DNA of 64,000 nucleotides from contig NZ_WMEU01000004.1 of NCBI RefSeq assembly GCF_009856295.1, positions 186,001-250,000 of the forward strand. Direction: 5' to 3'. The stretch comes from Pontibacillus yanchengensis. GTDB lineage: Bacteria > Bacillota > Bacilli > Bacillales > BH030062. Position 1 is the first letter of the stretch. Each line of letters opens with the position of its first letter. Positions 26,460-34,235 of this stretch are shown piece by piece. The notes beneath the pieces were generated by a model. That model saw only the letters and a list, made by a program, of their open reading frames with translations. It had not been told where the DNA came from and did no database searches. The position numbers and the translations under genes are program-made.

Positions 26460-26595
26460 AAAGCAAAGGTGGCCTGGGAACAAGGATGCTCACGCCGGAG
26501 AAAGAGGTAGCCAAGATCCCCTGAGGGTGCTTTCCCCGAAGGTAGCTTGCCACCTAGGTGGCAGGACGCGAGTTATTCCACAGCCACCTTTATTC
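26460..26595. other. Structured GC-rich element bounded by a 9-bp inverted repeat
   Basis: aaaggtggc (26464) and gccaccttt (about 26582) close a region that contains the palindrome tgccacctaggtggca and further pairings such as ggggaaagc against gctttcccc-like parts, all GC-richer than the flanks. It could be a structured RNA, a site-specific element or a repeat of a second type. I do not recognise a riboswitch, tmRNA, RNase P or 6S pattern. Confidence 0.5.
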
Positions 26596-26683
26596 CATAC
26601 TAACGTATCGGGAACATCCCGCTTAATAAAGGTATTTATCTAGAACTCAAGTCTTCAAGATGATGGGGCTTTAATGAAATAGT

Positions 26684-26720
26684 AAAAGGGCTTGGAACAT
26701 CAAGTACCAAACCCTTTTTT
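26684..26720 (-). terminator. Terminator of the small membrane-protein gene
   Basis: Leftward reading: aaaaaagggtttgg and ccaagccctttt pair; T-run on the exit side. Confidence 0.8.
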
Positions 26721-26737
26721 GGAAAGCAATTGCGGTA

Positions 26738-27088
26738 TTATGCAGTTGTGTCTTTAATGGCATCAGCGATTTTTGTTGCTGATGCTTGTACTTTCATAGC
26801 GAGTTGATTCAAAGCATCTTTCACATTTTGTAACACTTGTGTTTGTTCTTGTAGAGCTTTGGTTTGTTCACTCGTTTGTTGAGTTAATTGACTTAATTGA
26901 TCGATTACACCACGAAGTAGAAAGAACAAAACGCTTAGTCCAATAGCCGTAACTATTAACCATACCCACCCCTGGTTATACCATGGCTTCTTAGGGGTTT
27001 TTTCTTTTTTTGTTCGTGTGGCAGCACGATTATGCTCATCTATAGTTGTCGTTTGTTGTTGCTCTGTCTCGTTTGTGTAAGAAGACAT
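26738..27088 (-). CDS. Small membrane protein with C-terminal coiled coil
   Basis: 116 residues: polar, Gln/Thr/Lys-rich N-terminus (1-40), one membrane helix (about 43-62, WVWLIVTAIGLSVLFFLL), then a heptad-like tail rich in Gln and Leu (63-110). No family recognised. AAAGGAGG 6 nt before ATG makes it a confident gene. Topology suggests cytoplasmic N-terminus and external or cytoplasmic coiled coil. Confidence 0.75.
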   Translation of the reverse strand: MSSYTNETEQQQTTTIDEHNRAATRTKKEKTPKKPWYNQGWVWLIVTAIGLSVLFFLLRGVIDQLSQLTQQTSEQTKALQEQTQVLQNVKDALNQLAMKVQASATKIADAIKDTTA

Positions 27089-27186
27089 GAAATTCCTCCT
27101 TTGAATAGTTGCATGTTCTTACACTAAAGTATTCGTGAAAATTATGTGGGTTTGGGTGTCGCTGTGCTTGGAAAGTTGCTCCATTT

Positions 27187-28407
27187 TCAAGAGCTGTACC
27201 TACCAATAGCTTTTGGTTGTTTTTGAAGTACCAAACCAAAACTCAAACCACTGATAAGCAATAACGCGGTAGTGGTAAAGAAAACGGACGTAAAGCCATA
27301 CGCACTAGCAAGCAATCCACCTAAAGCAGGTCCCATAATATTTCCTAGGAAACGTAAACTTGTGCTATAACCAAGTACCTCACCTTGAATGGACACGGGG
27401 GCCACTTGGCGAATATAAGCGGTTCTAACAGGGATAATTCCACCAATCGTAATACCTAATAAGAAACGTAAGGCAACGAGCTGCCAGATGTTGTCTACAA
27501 AAGCTCCTGGTAAATAAATAATGCCTGAGGCTACAAGCAAGAACACGAGTACTTTTTCATAGCCTATGGAATCAGCAATCTTTCCCCATTTTCGCGCCAT
27601 GAGGAGATTACCTAAACCAGCAATAGAAAAGGCGATACCAGAGTAGAATGCCAGATTAATAGGTCCATGCAATTCACTTACATAAAGGGCTAAAATAGGC
27701 TGAATACTGAAGTGAGCAATTTGTACGAACATGGAGACTATCATAACCGTAATCAATATAGGATGGGCCAAAACATAGCTGAGCACTTCTTTACGTGAAT
27801 AAGGCTGAGCGGACTCATCTTCGGTCTTGATTCTATATTCTTGTACCCCTAAAAGGACGAACATTGCTGCGATAAACAAGGTGATGGAGGTTAGTTGAAA
27901 TGTACTAGAAAAACCTACCGTGTCAGCTAGTATTCCTCCGAACAACGGCCCCATCAAACTCCCAGAAACATTTCCTGTCTGAAGTGTCCCTAGTGCTCTT
28001 CCAGATACTTCTTTTGGTGTTTGCGTAGAAATTAAAGCCTGGGACATGGAAATAAATCCGGTAAATACACCCATGAAAAGACGTAAAACAAATAATTGTA
28101 GGACAGAAGTGACAAACCCCATGAGGAATACACAAAACGCTAAACCTATACCTGATATCACAAGAATCATTTTTCGTCCATAATGATCTCCAATACGTCC
28201 CCATATAGGGGAAAAAATAAATGCTGTAAAAAAGGTTACTCCAAATGTTAATCCTGACCAACGTTGCACGTACTGATCAGAAAACTGACCAAACGTCTCA
28301 ATGTATAAAGACAAAAATGGCATAACCATCGTCATACTTCCCGCAATGAAAAAATTCGCAAACCACATGATAAGCAAATTTCGGTTTGCAAGTTGTTCTG
28401 TATTCAT
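27187..28407 (-). CDS. MFS transporter, multidrug-efflux type
   Basis: 406 residues, twelve predicted helices. The loop 2-3 motif is GRIGDHYGRKMIL and helix 5 has the antiporter-type motif GNVSGSLMGPLFGG, repeated in the second half as GNIMGPALGGLLA. This matches drug:proton antiporters of the MdtG/YitG sort; the substrate is unknown. ATG 28407 follows GAAGGG; ATG 28428 has no ribosome site. Confidence 0.85.
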   Translation of the reverse strand: MNTEQLANRNLLIMWFANFFIAGSMTMVMPFLSLYIETFGQFSDQYVQRWSGLTFGVTFFTAFIFSPIWGRIGDHYGRKMILVISGIGLAFCVFLMGFVTSVLQLFVLRLFMGVFTGFISMSQALISTQTPKEVSGRALGTLQTGNVSGSLMGPLFGGILADTVGFSSTFQLTSITLFIAAMFVLLGVQEYRIKTEDESAQPYSRKEVLSYVLAHPILITVMIVSMFVQIAHFSIQPILALYVSELHGPINLAFYSGIAFSIAGLGNLLMARKWGKIADSIGYEKVLVFLLVASGIIYLPGAFVDNIWQLVALRFLLGITIGGIIPVRTAYIRQVAPVSIQGEVLGYSTSLRFLGNIMGPALGGLLASAYGFTSVFFTTTALLLISGLSFGLVLQKQPKAIGRYSS

Positions 28408-28493
28408 TTGTAAGAACCCTTCTTTCATTCAAGGAAACTATTTCGAGTATCTAAATATAACATTTACTATAACAAATACAACCTTCTTGCACA

Positions 28494-28520
28494 AAAAAGA
28501 ATAGCCCTTATTAGGCTATC
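28494..28520 (-). terminator. Terminator after the SDR-like gene
   Basis: Leftward: gatagcc / gggctat then TCTTTTTT. Confidence 0.8.
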
Positions 28521-28551
28521 CTTCCAAAATGTTGTATTTATCATCTGCTTG

Positions 28552-29166
28552 CTAATATGCTAGTCCAACAGACTTAGAGACAAATGTATCTTCTGTAACA
28601 GCTTTGAGTAAAAAGTGAGCTACATCGGCACGAGCAATTCTTTTTCCTTTTGAAGGAACACCTTCATCAGTTGTTCGGTATTTGCGAGTTACAGGATCAC
28701 TATCTAAACGTAAAGGTCTAGCTACTGTCCATTTAAGGTTGCTCTCTTTCAGAAGTTCATATGCACGTTTATGATCTGCTAATACGTTTCGTAAAATGAC
28801 TCCAGCCATAACACCTGTTACACCAGGAATTTCATTGTGAATGCCTGCAGATGCTGTATAAGCAATTCTTTTTATTTCATGATCCTTCATTGCCTTTACA
28901 ATATTTTCTGTACTTTTCGCTAGGGCAGTTGATTTCTTTAGACCATCCGTACCAAGGCAAGATATTACGGCATCATGGCCCTCAACACCTTTCCATACAG
29001 CTTGTTCATCAAGAGTGTTCCCTTTTAAACTAGCTAAGTTAGGATGTTTGATGGTTAATTTTGATGGTGTTCTCACGAATGCTGTTACATGATGGCCTTC
29101 TCCTAAGGCTTGCTTGACAACCTCTTGTCCCGTACGTCCCCCTGCACCAAATACAATAATATTCAC
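28552..29166 (-). CDS. NAD(P)-binding oxidoreductase, NmrA/biliverdin-reductase-like SDR
   Basis: 204 residues. Rossmann motif IVFGAGGRTGQEVVKQAL, then ISCLGTDGLKKS, and WTVARPLRLDS in the position where atypical SDRs have lost the Tyr-Lys pair. Closest type is the YwnB/NmrA-like group; it may reduce quinones or flavins, or act as a redox sensor. Start ATG with AGGAGGG upstream. Confidence 0.82.
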   Translation of the reverse strand: MNIIVFGAGGRTGQEVVKQALGEGHHVTAFVRTPSKLTIKHPNLASLKGNTLDEQAVWKGVEGHDAVISCLGTDGLKKSTALAKSTENIVKAMKDHEIKRIAYTASAGIHNEIPGVTGVMAGVILRNVLADHKRAYELLKESNLKWTVARPLRLDSDPVTRKYRTTDEGVPSKGKRIARADVAHFLLKAVTEDTFVSKSVGLAY

Positions 29167-29222
29167 ATAAAGCCCTCCTGATGATTACTTGTATTTCCAT
29201 TATACCAACCTAATGGGATTGT

Positions 29223-29262
29223 GTAACAAAAAGAGTCTATTCAATGTGAATAGACTCTTGTT
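29223..29262 (-). terminator. Terminator of the 48-residue membrane-protein gene
   Basis: aagagtctattca / tgaatagactctt, followed leftward by TTTTTG. Confidence 0.88.
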
Positions 29263-29274
29263 TAAAGTAAAAAA

Positions 29275-29378
29275 ATAGAAAATGTCGTTAGGGTAGGTGT
29301 CTAACTCTAACAGTTAGCATTGAGTACGCTTCCCGTCCAAAATCAATATCGAATCGCATTTGTGTATTACTTCCTTTT
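29275..29378 (+). repeat. Intergenic repeat element, copy 10 (decayed)
   Basis: Recognisable parts are gtgtctaactctaacagtta, catcgaatcgcatt-like tatcgaatcgcatttgtg and ttccttttta; the downstream half is gone. It abuts the stop codon of the gene at 29378. Confidence 0.5.
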
Positions 29379-29524
29379 TATTTGCGTTTAAATAAATCAG
29401 CGAATAATTCTGTGAATGCTTGAATGATTTCAATAGATTGAAAAGTAAATAGACTCGCAGCCGTTAGGGAAAATAACCCTATTATGACAAAACGCATGGA
29501 ATGTGCTATATGAAGCCATGCCAT
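29378..29524 (-). CDS. 48-residue small membrane protein
   Basis: Encodes MAWLHIAHSMRFVIIGLFSL, then TAASLFTFQSIEIIQAF and TELFADLFKRK. One membrane helix and an amphipathic tail ending in Lys-Arg-Lys. GGAGGG is 6 nt before ATG, and a strong terminator follows, so it is likely a true small gene. Function unknown. Confidence 0.65.
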   Translation of the reverse strand: MAWLHIAHSMRFVIIGLFSLTAASLFTFQSIEIIQAFTELFADLFKRK

Positions 29525-29603
29525 AGTAATCCCTCCTCATCTCATCCCTTATCTTACTCTTCACACACAGATATGCAAGAGTGGAAATTTTTATTCTATC
29601 TTT

Positions 29604-29825
29604 CTAGGCAAACAGCACAATCAAGGCATAACTGAATACGATACTACAAGACTGATTATGAGGAGTGAAATTTTGCCTTTTTTTTGATTTCTTTTTTTTT
29701 GGAATCTTCAACCGATACGCCAAGTTTGAGGAGGCGGAGAAATTTGCTTGAAAATTATCAGCAGAGAAAACGGCTGAAGATTCACTTAATTGGTCGATGG
29801 AAAAATTGTGGAATTGGAGTTTCAT
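29604..29825 (-). CDS. Small protein, possibly spore-associated
   Basis: 73 residues beginning MKLQFHNFSIDQLSESSAVF, with an extremely lysine-rich middle (IPKKKKSKKRQ) encoded by A-runs and a hydrophobic end. The first 30 residues faintly recall small Bacillus spore-germination proteins. AAAGGAGGTG before the ATG is one of the best ribosome sites in the window. A neighbouring frame also stays open through the A-runs, so a frameshift at the homopolymers is possible. Divergent from the Hsp20-like gene. Confidence 0.5.
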   Translation of the reverse strand: MKLQFHNFSIDQLSESSAVFSADNFQANFSASSNLAYRLKIPKKKKSKKRQNFTPHNQSCSIVFSYALIVLFA

Positions 29826-29868
29826 TATCTACACCTCCTTTATATTAAATTGAAAGGATTGAAGATGG

Positions 29869-30330
29869 TTGAAACAGTTATTTGATATGTTGTCGCAGTT
29901 AAACAAAATGGGGAATACCCAGCAATGGAATGGTCAATTACCAGATATGATGGATATGAAAACAATTGATTCCTATATTCAGCGTACAATTCAACAAGCA
30001 CTAAATGGGAGTAATATCCCGCAGAAGAACAATGTCGATGTCATTGATTCAAAGTCCAATAAGTTGAACTATGAACTAGTAGAGCTTCATCAATATTATA
30101 TTGTGAAAATAGATATTCCTGATACTGTTTCTGTTCACGACCTATCGATTTCACTTGGAAACTGCAAGCTGATTGTAACTGGGCTTCTAGGAGGGGAGGC
30201 ACAGGCCATCCAACTTCCAGAGCAACCATATGGGAAGCAGTATAGCGCTCAGTATAAAGATGGCATAATTGAAGTAAGACTTCTGAAAAAAGGCGATGAT
30301 TCTTCCAAGGACATCTATATTCATTCGTAA
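29869..30330 (+). CDS. Hsp20/alpha-crystallin-like protein, probable spore coat type
   Basis: 153 residues: helical N-terminus with poly-polar MKTIDSYIQRTIQQAL, then an alpha-crystallin-like beta sandwich from about residue 65 (YELVELHQYYIVKIDIPD, LSISLGNCKLIVTGL and a C-terminal KDGIIEVRLLKK). Such divergent Hsp20 proteins in Bacillus (CotM, CotP, GerT) belong to the spore coat. Start is TTG 29869 with AAAGGATTG about 10 nt upstream; the first ATG would drop six residues and has no site. Confidence 0.7.
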   Translation: MKQLFDMLSQLNKMGNTQQWNGQLPDMMDMKTIDSYIQRTIQQALNGSNIPQKNNVDVIDSKSNKLNYELVELHQYYIVKIDIPDTVSVHDLSISLGNCKLIVTGLLGGEAQAIQLPEQPYGKQYSAQYKDGIIEVRLLKKGDDSSKDIYIHS

Positions 30331-30362
30331 CAACAGTATCTCTTGAGGTATTGTTGTTTTTG
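30328..30362 (+). terminator. Terminator after the first Hsp20-like gene
   Basis: aacaacagtatct / aggtattgttgtt, then TTTT. Confidence 0.8.
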
Positions 30363-30423
30363 CTGTTAATAAAAGTACATCATAATGAAGGATAAAGTTA
30401 CTGCCAGGTGGCAAAATTTTAAG

Positions 30424-30867
30424 TTAGGACGATTCATCCTCATGGAATGTTATAGGAATCCCCTCAGGTGTGGATGGTTTGTTTACATATATGATTAATA
30501 ATCCGTTTTTATATGATGTATGGATGTCATCTGATGTGAAGTGGAATGGGATGCGAATCTTACGCTTAAATTTACCATTTAAGCGTTCTTCGTGAAGCAA
30601 TTCCTCTTTCGGAACAGGATATCGATATGCCAAACTACCTTGTAACAATAAGTCTGTTCCGTGTTGTTTTAACGTAATTTCTTCAGATGATCTAAGGTCA
30701 GGTAATTCGACTATGATGACAACTGTAGTGTCCGTTTCATACATATCATATGCAGGACCGCGTTTTGGAATCATGTGATTCATCTCATCCCAGAAATCCT
30801 CCCCTAGAACTTGTTCTACGCTTTTAGAGAACTGATCCCAGTTAACCTTGCTTTTATCCTTTTTCAT
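30424..30867 (-). CDS. Hsp20/alpha-crystallin family protein
   Basis: 147 residues with a clearer Hsp20 domain: YDMYETDTTVVIIVELPDL, DLLLQGSLAYRYPVP, LNGKFKRKIRIPFHF and YKNGLLIIYV, the last being the conserved GxL-containing strand. A small heat-shock protein or spore-coat relative that would bind unfolded proteins. ATG 30867 follows AGGAGAGGTGG; a longer start at 30888 is not needed. Convergent with the other Hsp20-like gene, so the two may be old duplicates. Confidence 0.8.
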   Translation of the reverse strand: MKKDKSKVNWDQFSKSVEQVLGEDFWDEMNHMIPKRGPAYDMYETDTTVVIIVELPDLRSSEEITLKQHGTDLLLQGSLAYRYPVPKEELLHEERLNGKFKRKIRIPFHFTSDDIHTSYKNGLLIIYVNKPSTPEGIPITFHEDESS

Positions 30868-30927
30868 ATAACCACCTCTCCTACTCATTTATATGAAGAA
30901 GTAGCTATATCATGAAATGATTCTATT

Positions 30928-30952
30928 GTTTATATTCCCCCTTATTGGGTAT
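30928..30952 (+). promoter_or_regulatory. Sigma-B-type promoter of the betaine transporter gene
   Basis: GTTTAT, 13-nt spacer, GGGTAT: a near-exact general-stress sigma-B promoter about 100 nt before the start codon, fitting osmotic-stress induction. Confidence 0.75.
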
Positions 30953-31056
30953 AGGTATATTATGTTACTCCAGAATAATCCATTCGAATAAGCCAAGAAC
31001 CTTTGAGTTTACTCAAAACAACTTTGAAGGCATTATTTTCTGAAAGGAGTATGATT

Positions 31057-32619
31057 GTGACAAATCCATTATCGAAGAAAGTCAGCTTAGTATTTTGGAT
31101 AGCTATTGTTATATCTACATTATCGGTTATTTGGGGTGTGTTATCCCCTGAAAATTTAAAAGGTGTTACATCAACCATTCGTAATTTCATAAGTGTTCAT
31201 TTTGGGTGGTATTACTTATTAATCGTTACGTTATTCGTGTTATTTTGTCTGTTTATTATCGTAAGTCCATACGGGACCTTGAAGTTAGGAAAGGCGGATG
31301 AAAAACCTGAATATAGCATGCCGACGTGGTTCGCTATGTTATTTAGTGCAGGTATGGGAATTGGACTAGTTTTCTGGGGGGTAGCTGAACCTGTTTCTCA
31401 CTATGCCAAAAATGCCCCAACAGCAGAAGCGGGAACGCCTGCAGCTTTACAAGAATCGTTGCAATTTGTGTATTTCCATTGGGGATTACATGCATGGGCT
31501 ATTTATGCATTGGTAGCCTTAACGCTGGCATATTTTAAGTTCAAAAGAGGCGCACCTGGTCTAATTAGTGCTACGCTGTATCCAATATTAGGGGACAAGG
31601 TGAAAGGGCCAATTGGAAAGACGATTGATGTTATTGCTGTTTTTGCAACTGTTGTAGGGGTAGCCACTACATTAGGTTTTGGAGCTGCTCAAATTAATGG
31701 AGGCTTAACGTTTTTAACTGATTTACCGAATGAGTTTTGGGTACAACTTGTGATTATCGGTATTGTAACCGTATTGTTTATGTTTTCTGCCTATACCGGT
31801 TTAAGCAAAGGAATTAAGTACTTAAGTAATGCGAATATGTTTCTTGCACTTTTACTATTCGCATTTATGTTAGTTGTAGGACCTTCATTAAAAATAATGA
31901 ACGTCTTCACAGATACAATTGGATCATATTTCAATGATCTTGCGCAAATGAGCTTTAGACTAGCGCCAACAAATGAAGAAAATCAAACGTGGATTCAAGA
32001 CTGGACCGTATTTTATTGGGCGTGGTGGATAGCGTGGTCTCCATTTGTAGGAATCTTTATCGCTCGAGTATCAAGAGGGCGGACGATTCGAGAATTTTTA
32101 ATGGGAGTGCTTATTGTACCACCACTAGTAAGCTTTTTATGGTTTGCAACCTTTGGGATGTCTGCGATTAATTTGGAGCAAGGTGGATCGGACATTGCAG
32201 GGTTAGCTACAGAACAAGCTTTATTTGGTACACTTACGGAGTATCCACTAGGCATTGTAACGTCCATCATTGCTTTATGTTTAATCGGTACATTCTTTGT
32301 TACATCTGCAGACTCTGCGACATTTGTCCTTGGTATGCAGAGTACGAATGGTTCCTTAAACCCACCAAAGACAGTGAAATTTGCATGGGGAGTTGTTCAA
32401 TCCTCTATGGCAGCAATCCTTCTTTACACTGGTGGACTACAAGGATTACAGAATGCTTTAATTACAGCGGCCTTACCATTCTCCGTCATTATGCTGATGA
32501 TGATGTATTCGCTCTATAAAGCACTAGCAGAGGACAAGGCTATACTAATCGATAAATCATCGAAAAGCCCTTCTAGTACCACAGATGAGCAGAAATCTAA
32601 TCAATCAATGTCTTCATAA
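31057..32619 (+). CDS. opuD: Glycine betaine transporter, BCCT family (OpuD)
   Basis: 520 residues, twelve helices. FSAGMGIGLVFWGVAEP (sodium and betaine path), FYWAWWIAWSPFVGIF with the tryptophan cage, and FVTSADSATFVLGMQ. The polar tail SSKSPSSTTDEQK is a typical osmosensing C-terminus. Takes up glycine betaine with sodium to balance external salt. AAAGGAG lies 7 nt before GTG 31057; ATG 31051 is only 1 nt from it. Confidence 0.92.
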   Translation: MTNPLSKKVSLVFWIAIVISTLSVIWGVLSPENLKGVTSTIRNFISVHFGWYYLLIVTLFVLFCLFIIVSPYGTLKLGKADEKPEYSMPTWFAMLFSAGMGIGLVFWGVAEPVSHYAKNAPTAEAGTPAALQESLQFVYFHWGLHAWAIYALVALTLAYFKFKRGAPGLISATLYPILGDKVKGPIGKTIDVIAVFATVVGVATTLGFGAAQINGGLTFLTDLPNEFWVQLVIIGIVTVLFMFSAYTGLSKGIKYLSNANMFLALLLFAFMLVVGPSLKIMNVFTDTIGSYFNDLAQMSFRLAPTNEENQTWIQDWTVFYWAWWIAWSPFVGIFIARVSRGRTIREFLMGVLIVPPLVSFLWFATFGMSAINLEQGGSDIAGLATEQALFGTLTEYPLGIVTSIIALCLIGTFFVTSADSATFVLGMQSTNGSLNPPKTVKFAWGVVQSSMAAILLYTGGLQGLQNALITAALPFSVIMLMMMYSLYKALAEDKAILIDKSSKSPSSTTDEQKSNQSMSS

Positions 32620-32625
32620 GAAGAA

Positions 32626-32665
32626 AAATCCCCCTTGGTTGTAAAAGAACCAAGGGGATTTGCTT
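32626..32665 (+). terminator. Terminator after opuD
   Basis: aaatcccccttggtt / aaccaagggggattt. Confidence 0.93.
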
Positions 32666-32689
32666 TGTTGTCTAGGAAACGATTAGTTA

Positions 32690-32812
32690 GATGAAGTTCT
32701 GGATTGATGAAGGTTCGATTACAATCACTGCATCATACAGCAACATCGAACCCATCCACATTGTGTGGGCCGCAGCCATATGTCGCTAGCCGGGCGCCCT
32801 GATTTTTTCATT
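32690..32812 (+). repeat. Intergenic repeat element, copy 11 (right half)
   Basis: Has gttcgattacaatcactgca, hairpin gcatcatacagc, catcgaacccatccacattg with gtgtgggc, right end tgtcgctagccgggcgcc. The left half is missing. Between convergent genes. Confidence 0.8.
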
Positions 32813-32814
32813 AC

Positions 32815-33306
32815 TTATTTATTTGTAGTTGCGAAGAGCTGTTCTTGGCCTTGGACGCGTTTTAATGAGGTGATTGCTCCTTGGTGTAATCCTTCATGCC
32901 AGATAGAGAAGTTCATAATCTCAGCTAGAGTAGTAAACGTAATGTCTCCTCCCAATTGGAAAGGTTTTTCTCCTTTTTCGTGCAAGCGCCCTTGGAATGT
33001 TTGCTTAATTCTTTCTGTTTGCTCAGCTAAATGTTCGCGAAGCTCTTGGAGCGATGGAGGCGTTGCTTCCCACATGTTTGGGTTTGTATTAGCATTAAAC
33101 ATCTCTAAATAGTGTGCAGGTAGAGAGGGGGCTTCTCCAATAAAACGATGTAACAAGTTTTCTTGGGCGGTGTAGATATGACCTAGGTTCCATCGAATGG
33201 TGTTTGGAAATCCTTCAGGTTGAACATCTGCTATCTCCTCACTAGTAGCATCAAGAGCAGAAAGTGTTCTCATACGTACAAATGATAATTGTTGAAATAA
33301 CATCAT
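32815..33306 (-). CDS. DinB-superfamily protein, paralog 2
   Basis: 163 residues. TIRWNLGHIYTAQENLLHRF and FSIWHEGLHQGAITSLKRVQ repeat the metal-binding pattern of paralog 1 at 18774. The annotated ATG 33306 has no ribosome site; AAAGGAG lies about 26 nt upstream. An in-frame ATT at 33318 with AGGAG 9 nt before it would give an N-terminus matching the paralog, so the true start may be non-canonical. Reaction unknown. Confidence 0.82.
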   Translation of the reverse strand: MMLFQQLSFVRMRTLSALDATSEEIADVQPEGFPNTIRWNLGHIYTAQENLLHRFIGEAPSLPAHYLEMFNANTNPNMWEATPPSLQELREHLAEQTERIKQTFQGRLHEKGEKPFQLGGDITFTTLAEIMNFSIWHEGLHQGAITSLKRVQGQEQLFATTNK

Positions 33307-33414
33307 TTCATTTAAAATAGTTAGTCACTCCTTTAATGATTTGCTCTTGTACTTGTATATTCTTCTATAAGACTCGGAAGTTTCCCTCTGTTTGTACGAG
33401 AATAAAGAAAATAT

Positions 33415-33628
33415 ATGTTCTGGAGCTTACATGTCTATCTCTAGCGCTAACACTAGAGGTGGAGGGTCAACATCGGATCGCTACGGATTTCCGTGTACCC
33501 TTTATCTCCTTACGGTTTCAGTGGAATTTCGATTAAAATCACTACATCATGTGGCAACATCGATCTAAACCATGTCGTGTAGAACGCGGTCCATACGTCG
33601 CTAATCTGACGCTTGCGATTTTCTTTAA
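33415..33628 (+). repeat. Intergenic repeat element, copy 12
   Basis: Diverged full-length copy: acatgtctatctctagcgct, gtcaacatcggatcgctacg, ccctttatctcc, tttcgattaaaatcactaca, hairpin catcatgtgg, tgtcgtgtaga, right end tacgtcgctaatctgacgct. It fills much of 33307-33715, ahead of ectC. Confidence 0.85.
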
Positions 33629-33715
33629 AATAGGTCTAACTTGATTAAGCTAAGGGATATCGATAGAGTAGTAGATATAATGTCTGAACTATTTGAAAAA
33701 TTAGGAGGTCATTTT

Positions 33716-34105
33716 ATGAAAATTGTTAAGTTGGAAGACATCATCGGTACAGAGCAAGAGGTTAAAGGAGAGACATGGGAAAGCCGTCGTCTCTTACTAA
33801 AAAAAGATCAGATGGGCTTTTCTATGCATGATACCATTATTAAAGCTGGAACTGAAACACATATTTGGTACCAGAATCATCTTGAAGCAGTCTATTGTAT
33901 TGAAGGTGAGGGAGAGGTCGAAACGGTGTCTGATGGGAAGGTTCACCCTATTCAGGCTGGAACCGTGTATGCACTTGACCAACATGATGAACACTATTTA
34001 AGAGGGAAAACGGATATGAGAATGGTATGCGTCTTCAATCCTCCTATTACAGGGAAGGAGATACATGATGAAAATGGTGTTTATCCACTTGTTGAAGATG
34101 AATAA
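33716..34105 (+). CDS. ectC: L-ectoine synthase, stand-alone
   Basis: 129 residues, cupin fold, with [70 protein letters not shown] and [19 protein letters not shown]: length and sequence match EctC throughout. The Glu/Tyr/His iron-binding set and the closing His are kept. EctC closes N-gamma-acetyl-diaminobutyrate to ectoine, a compatible solute. ectA and ectB are not adjacent. AGGAGG precedes ATG 33716. It follows repeat copy 12 and has no obvious operon partner. Confidence 0.93.
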   Translation: MKIVKLEDIIGTEQEVKGETWESRRLLLKKDQMGFSMHDTIIKAGTETHIWYQNHLEAVYCIEGEGEVETVSDGKVHPIQAGTVYALDQHDEHYLRGKTDMRMVCVFNPPITGKEIHDENGVYPLVEDE

Positions 34106-34191
34106 TAAGTAGATTGAATGTCGATCATAATGCTATTTCCAGACCCAAAGGCTATTCCTTTATGCGTAGGAAAATCTCAATAGCTAATAAA

Positions 34192-34235
34192 CTAAAAACT
34201 GCCTGGTACCGTTAATTGGTCTCAGGCAGTTTTGT
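34192..34235 (-). terminator. Terminator overlapping the end of ypmS
   Basis: Leftward: aaaactgcctg / caggcagttttt with T-run. The ypmS stop codon TAA lies in the loop, so the last codons form half of the stem. Confidence 0.85.

Noticed and set aside
26039..26510. Four overlapping open frames on both strands in the 26-kb non-coding stretch
   Set aside because: They overlap each other on both strands, lack ribosome sites and are low-complexity products of the GC-rich repeats.
26460..26595. Cobalamin, c-di-AMP, OLE RNA or 6S RNA at this place
   Set aside because: None of the conserved boxes of these RNAs that I know is present, and the genes on either side do not fit.
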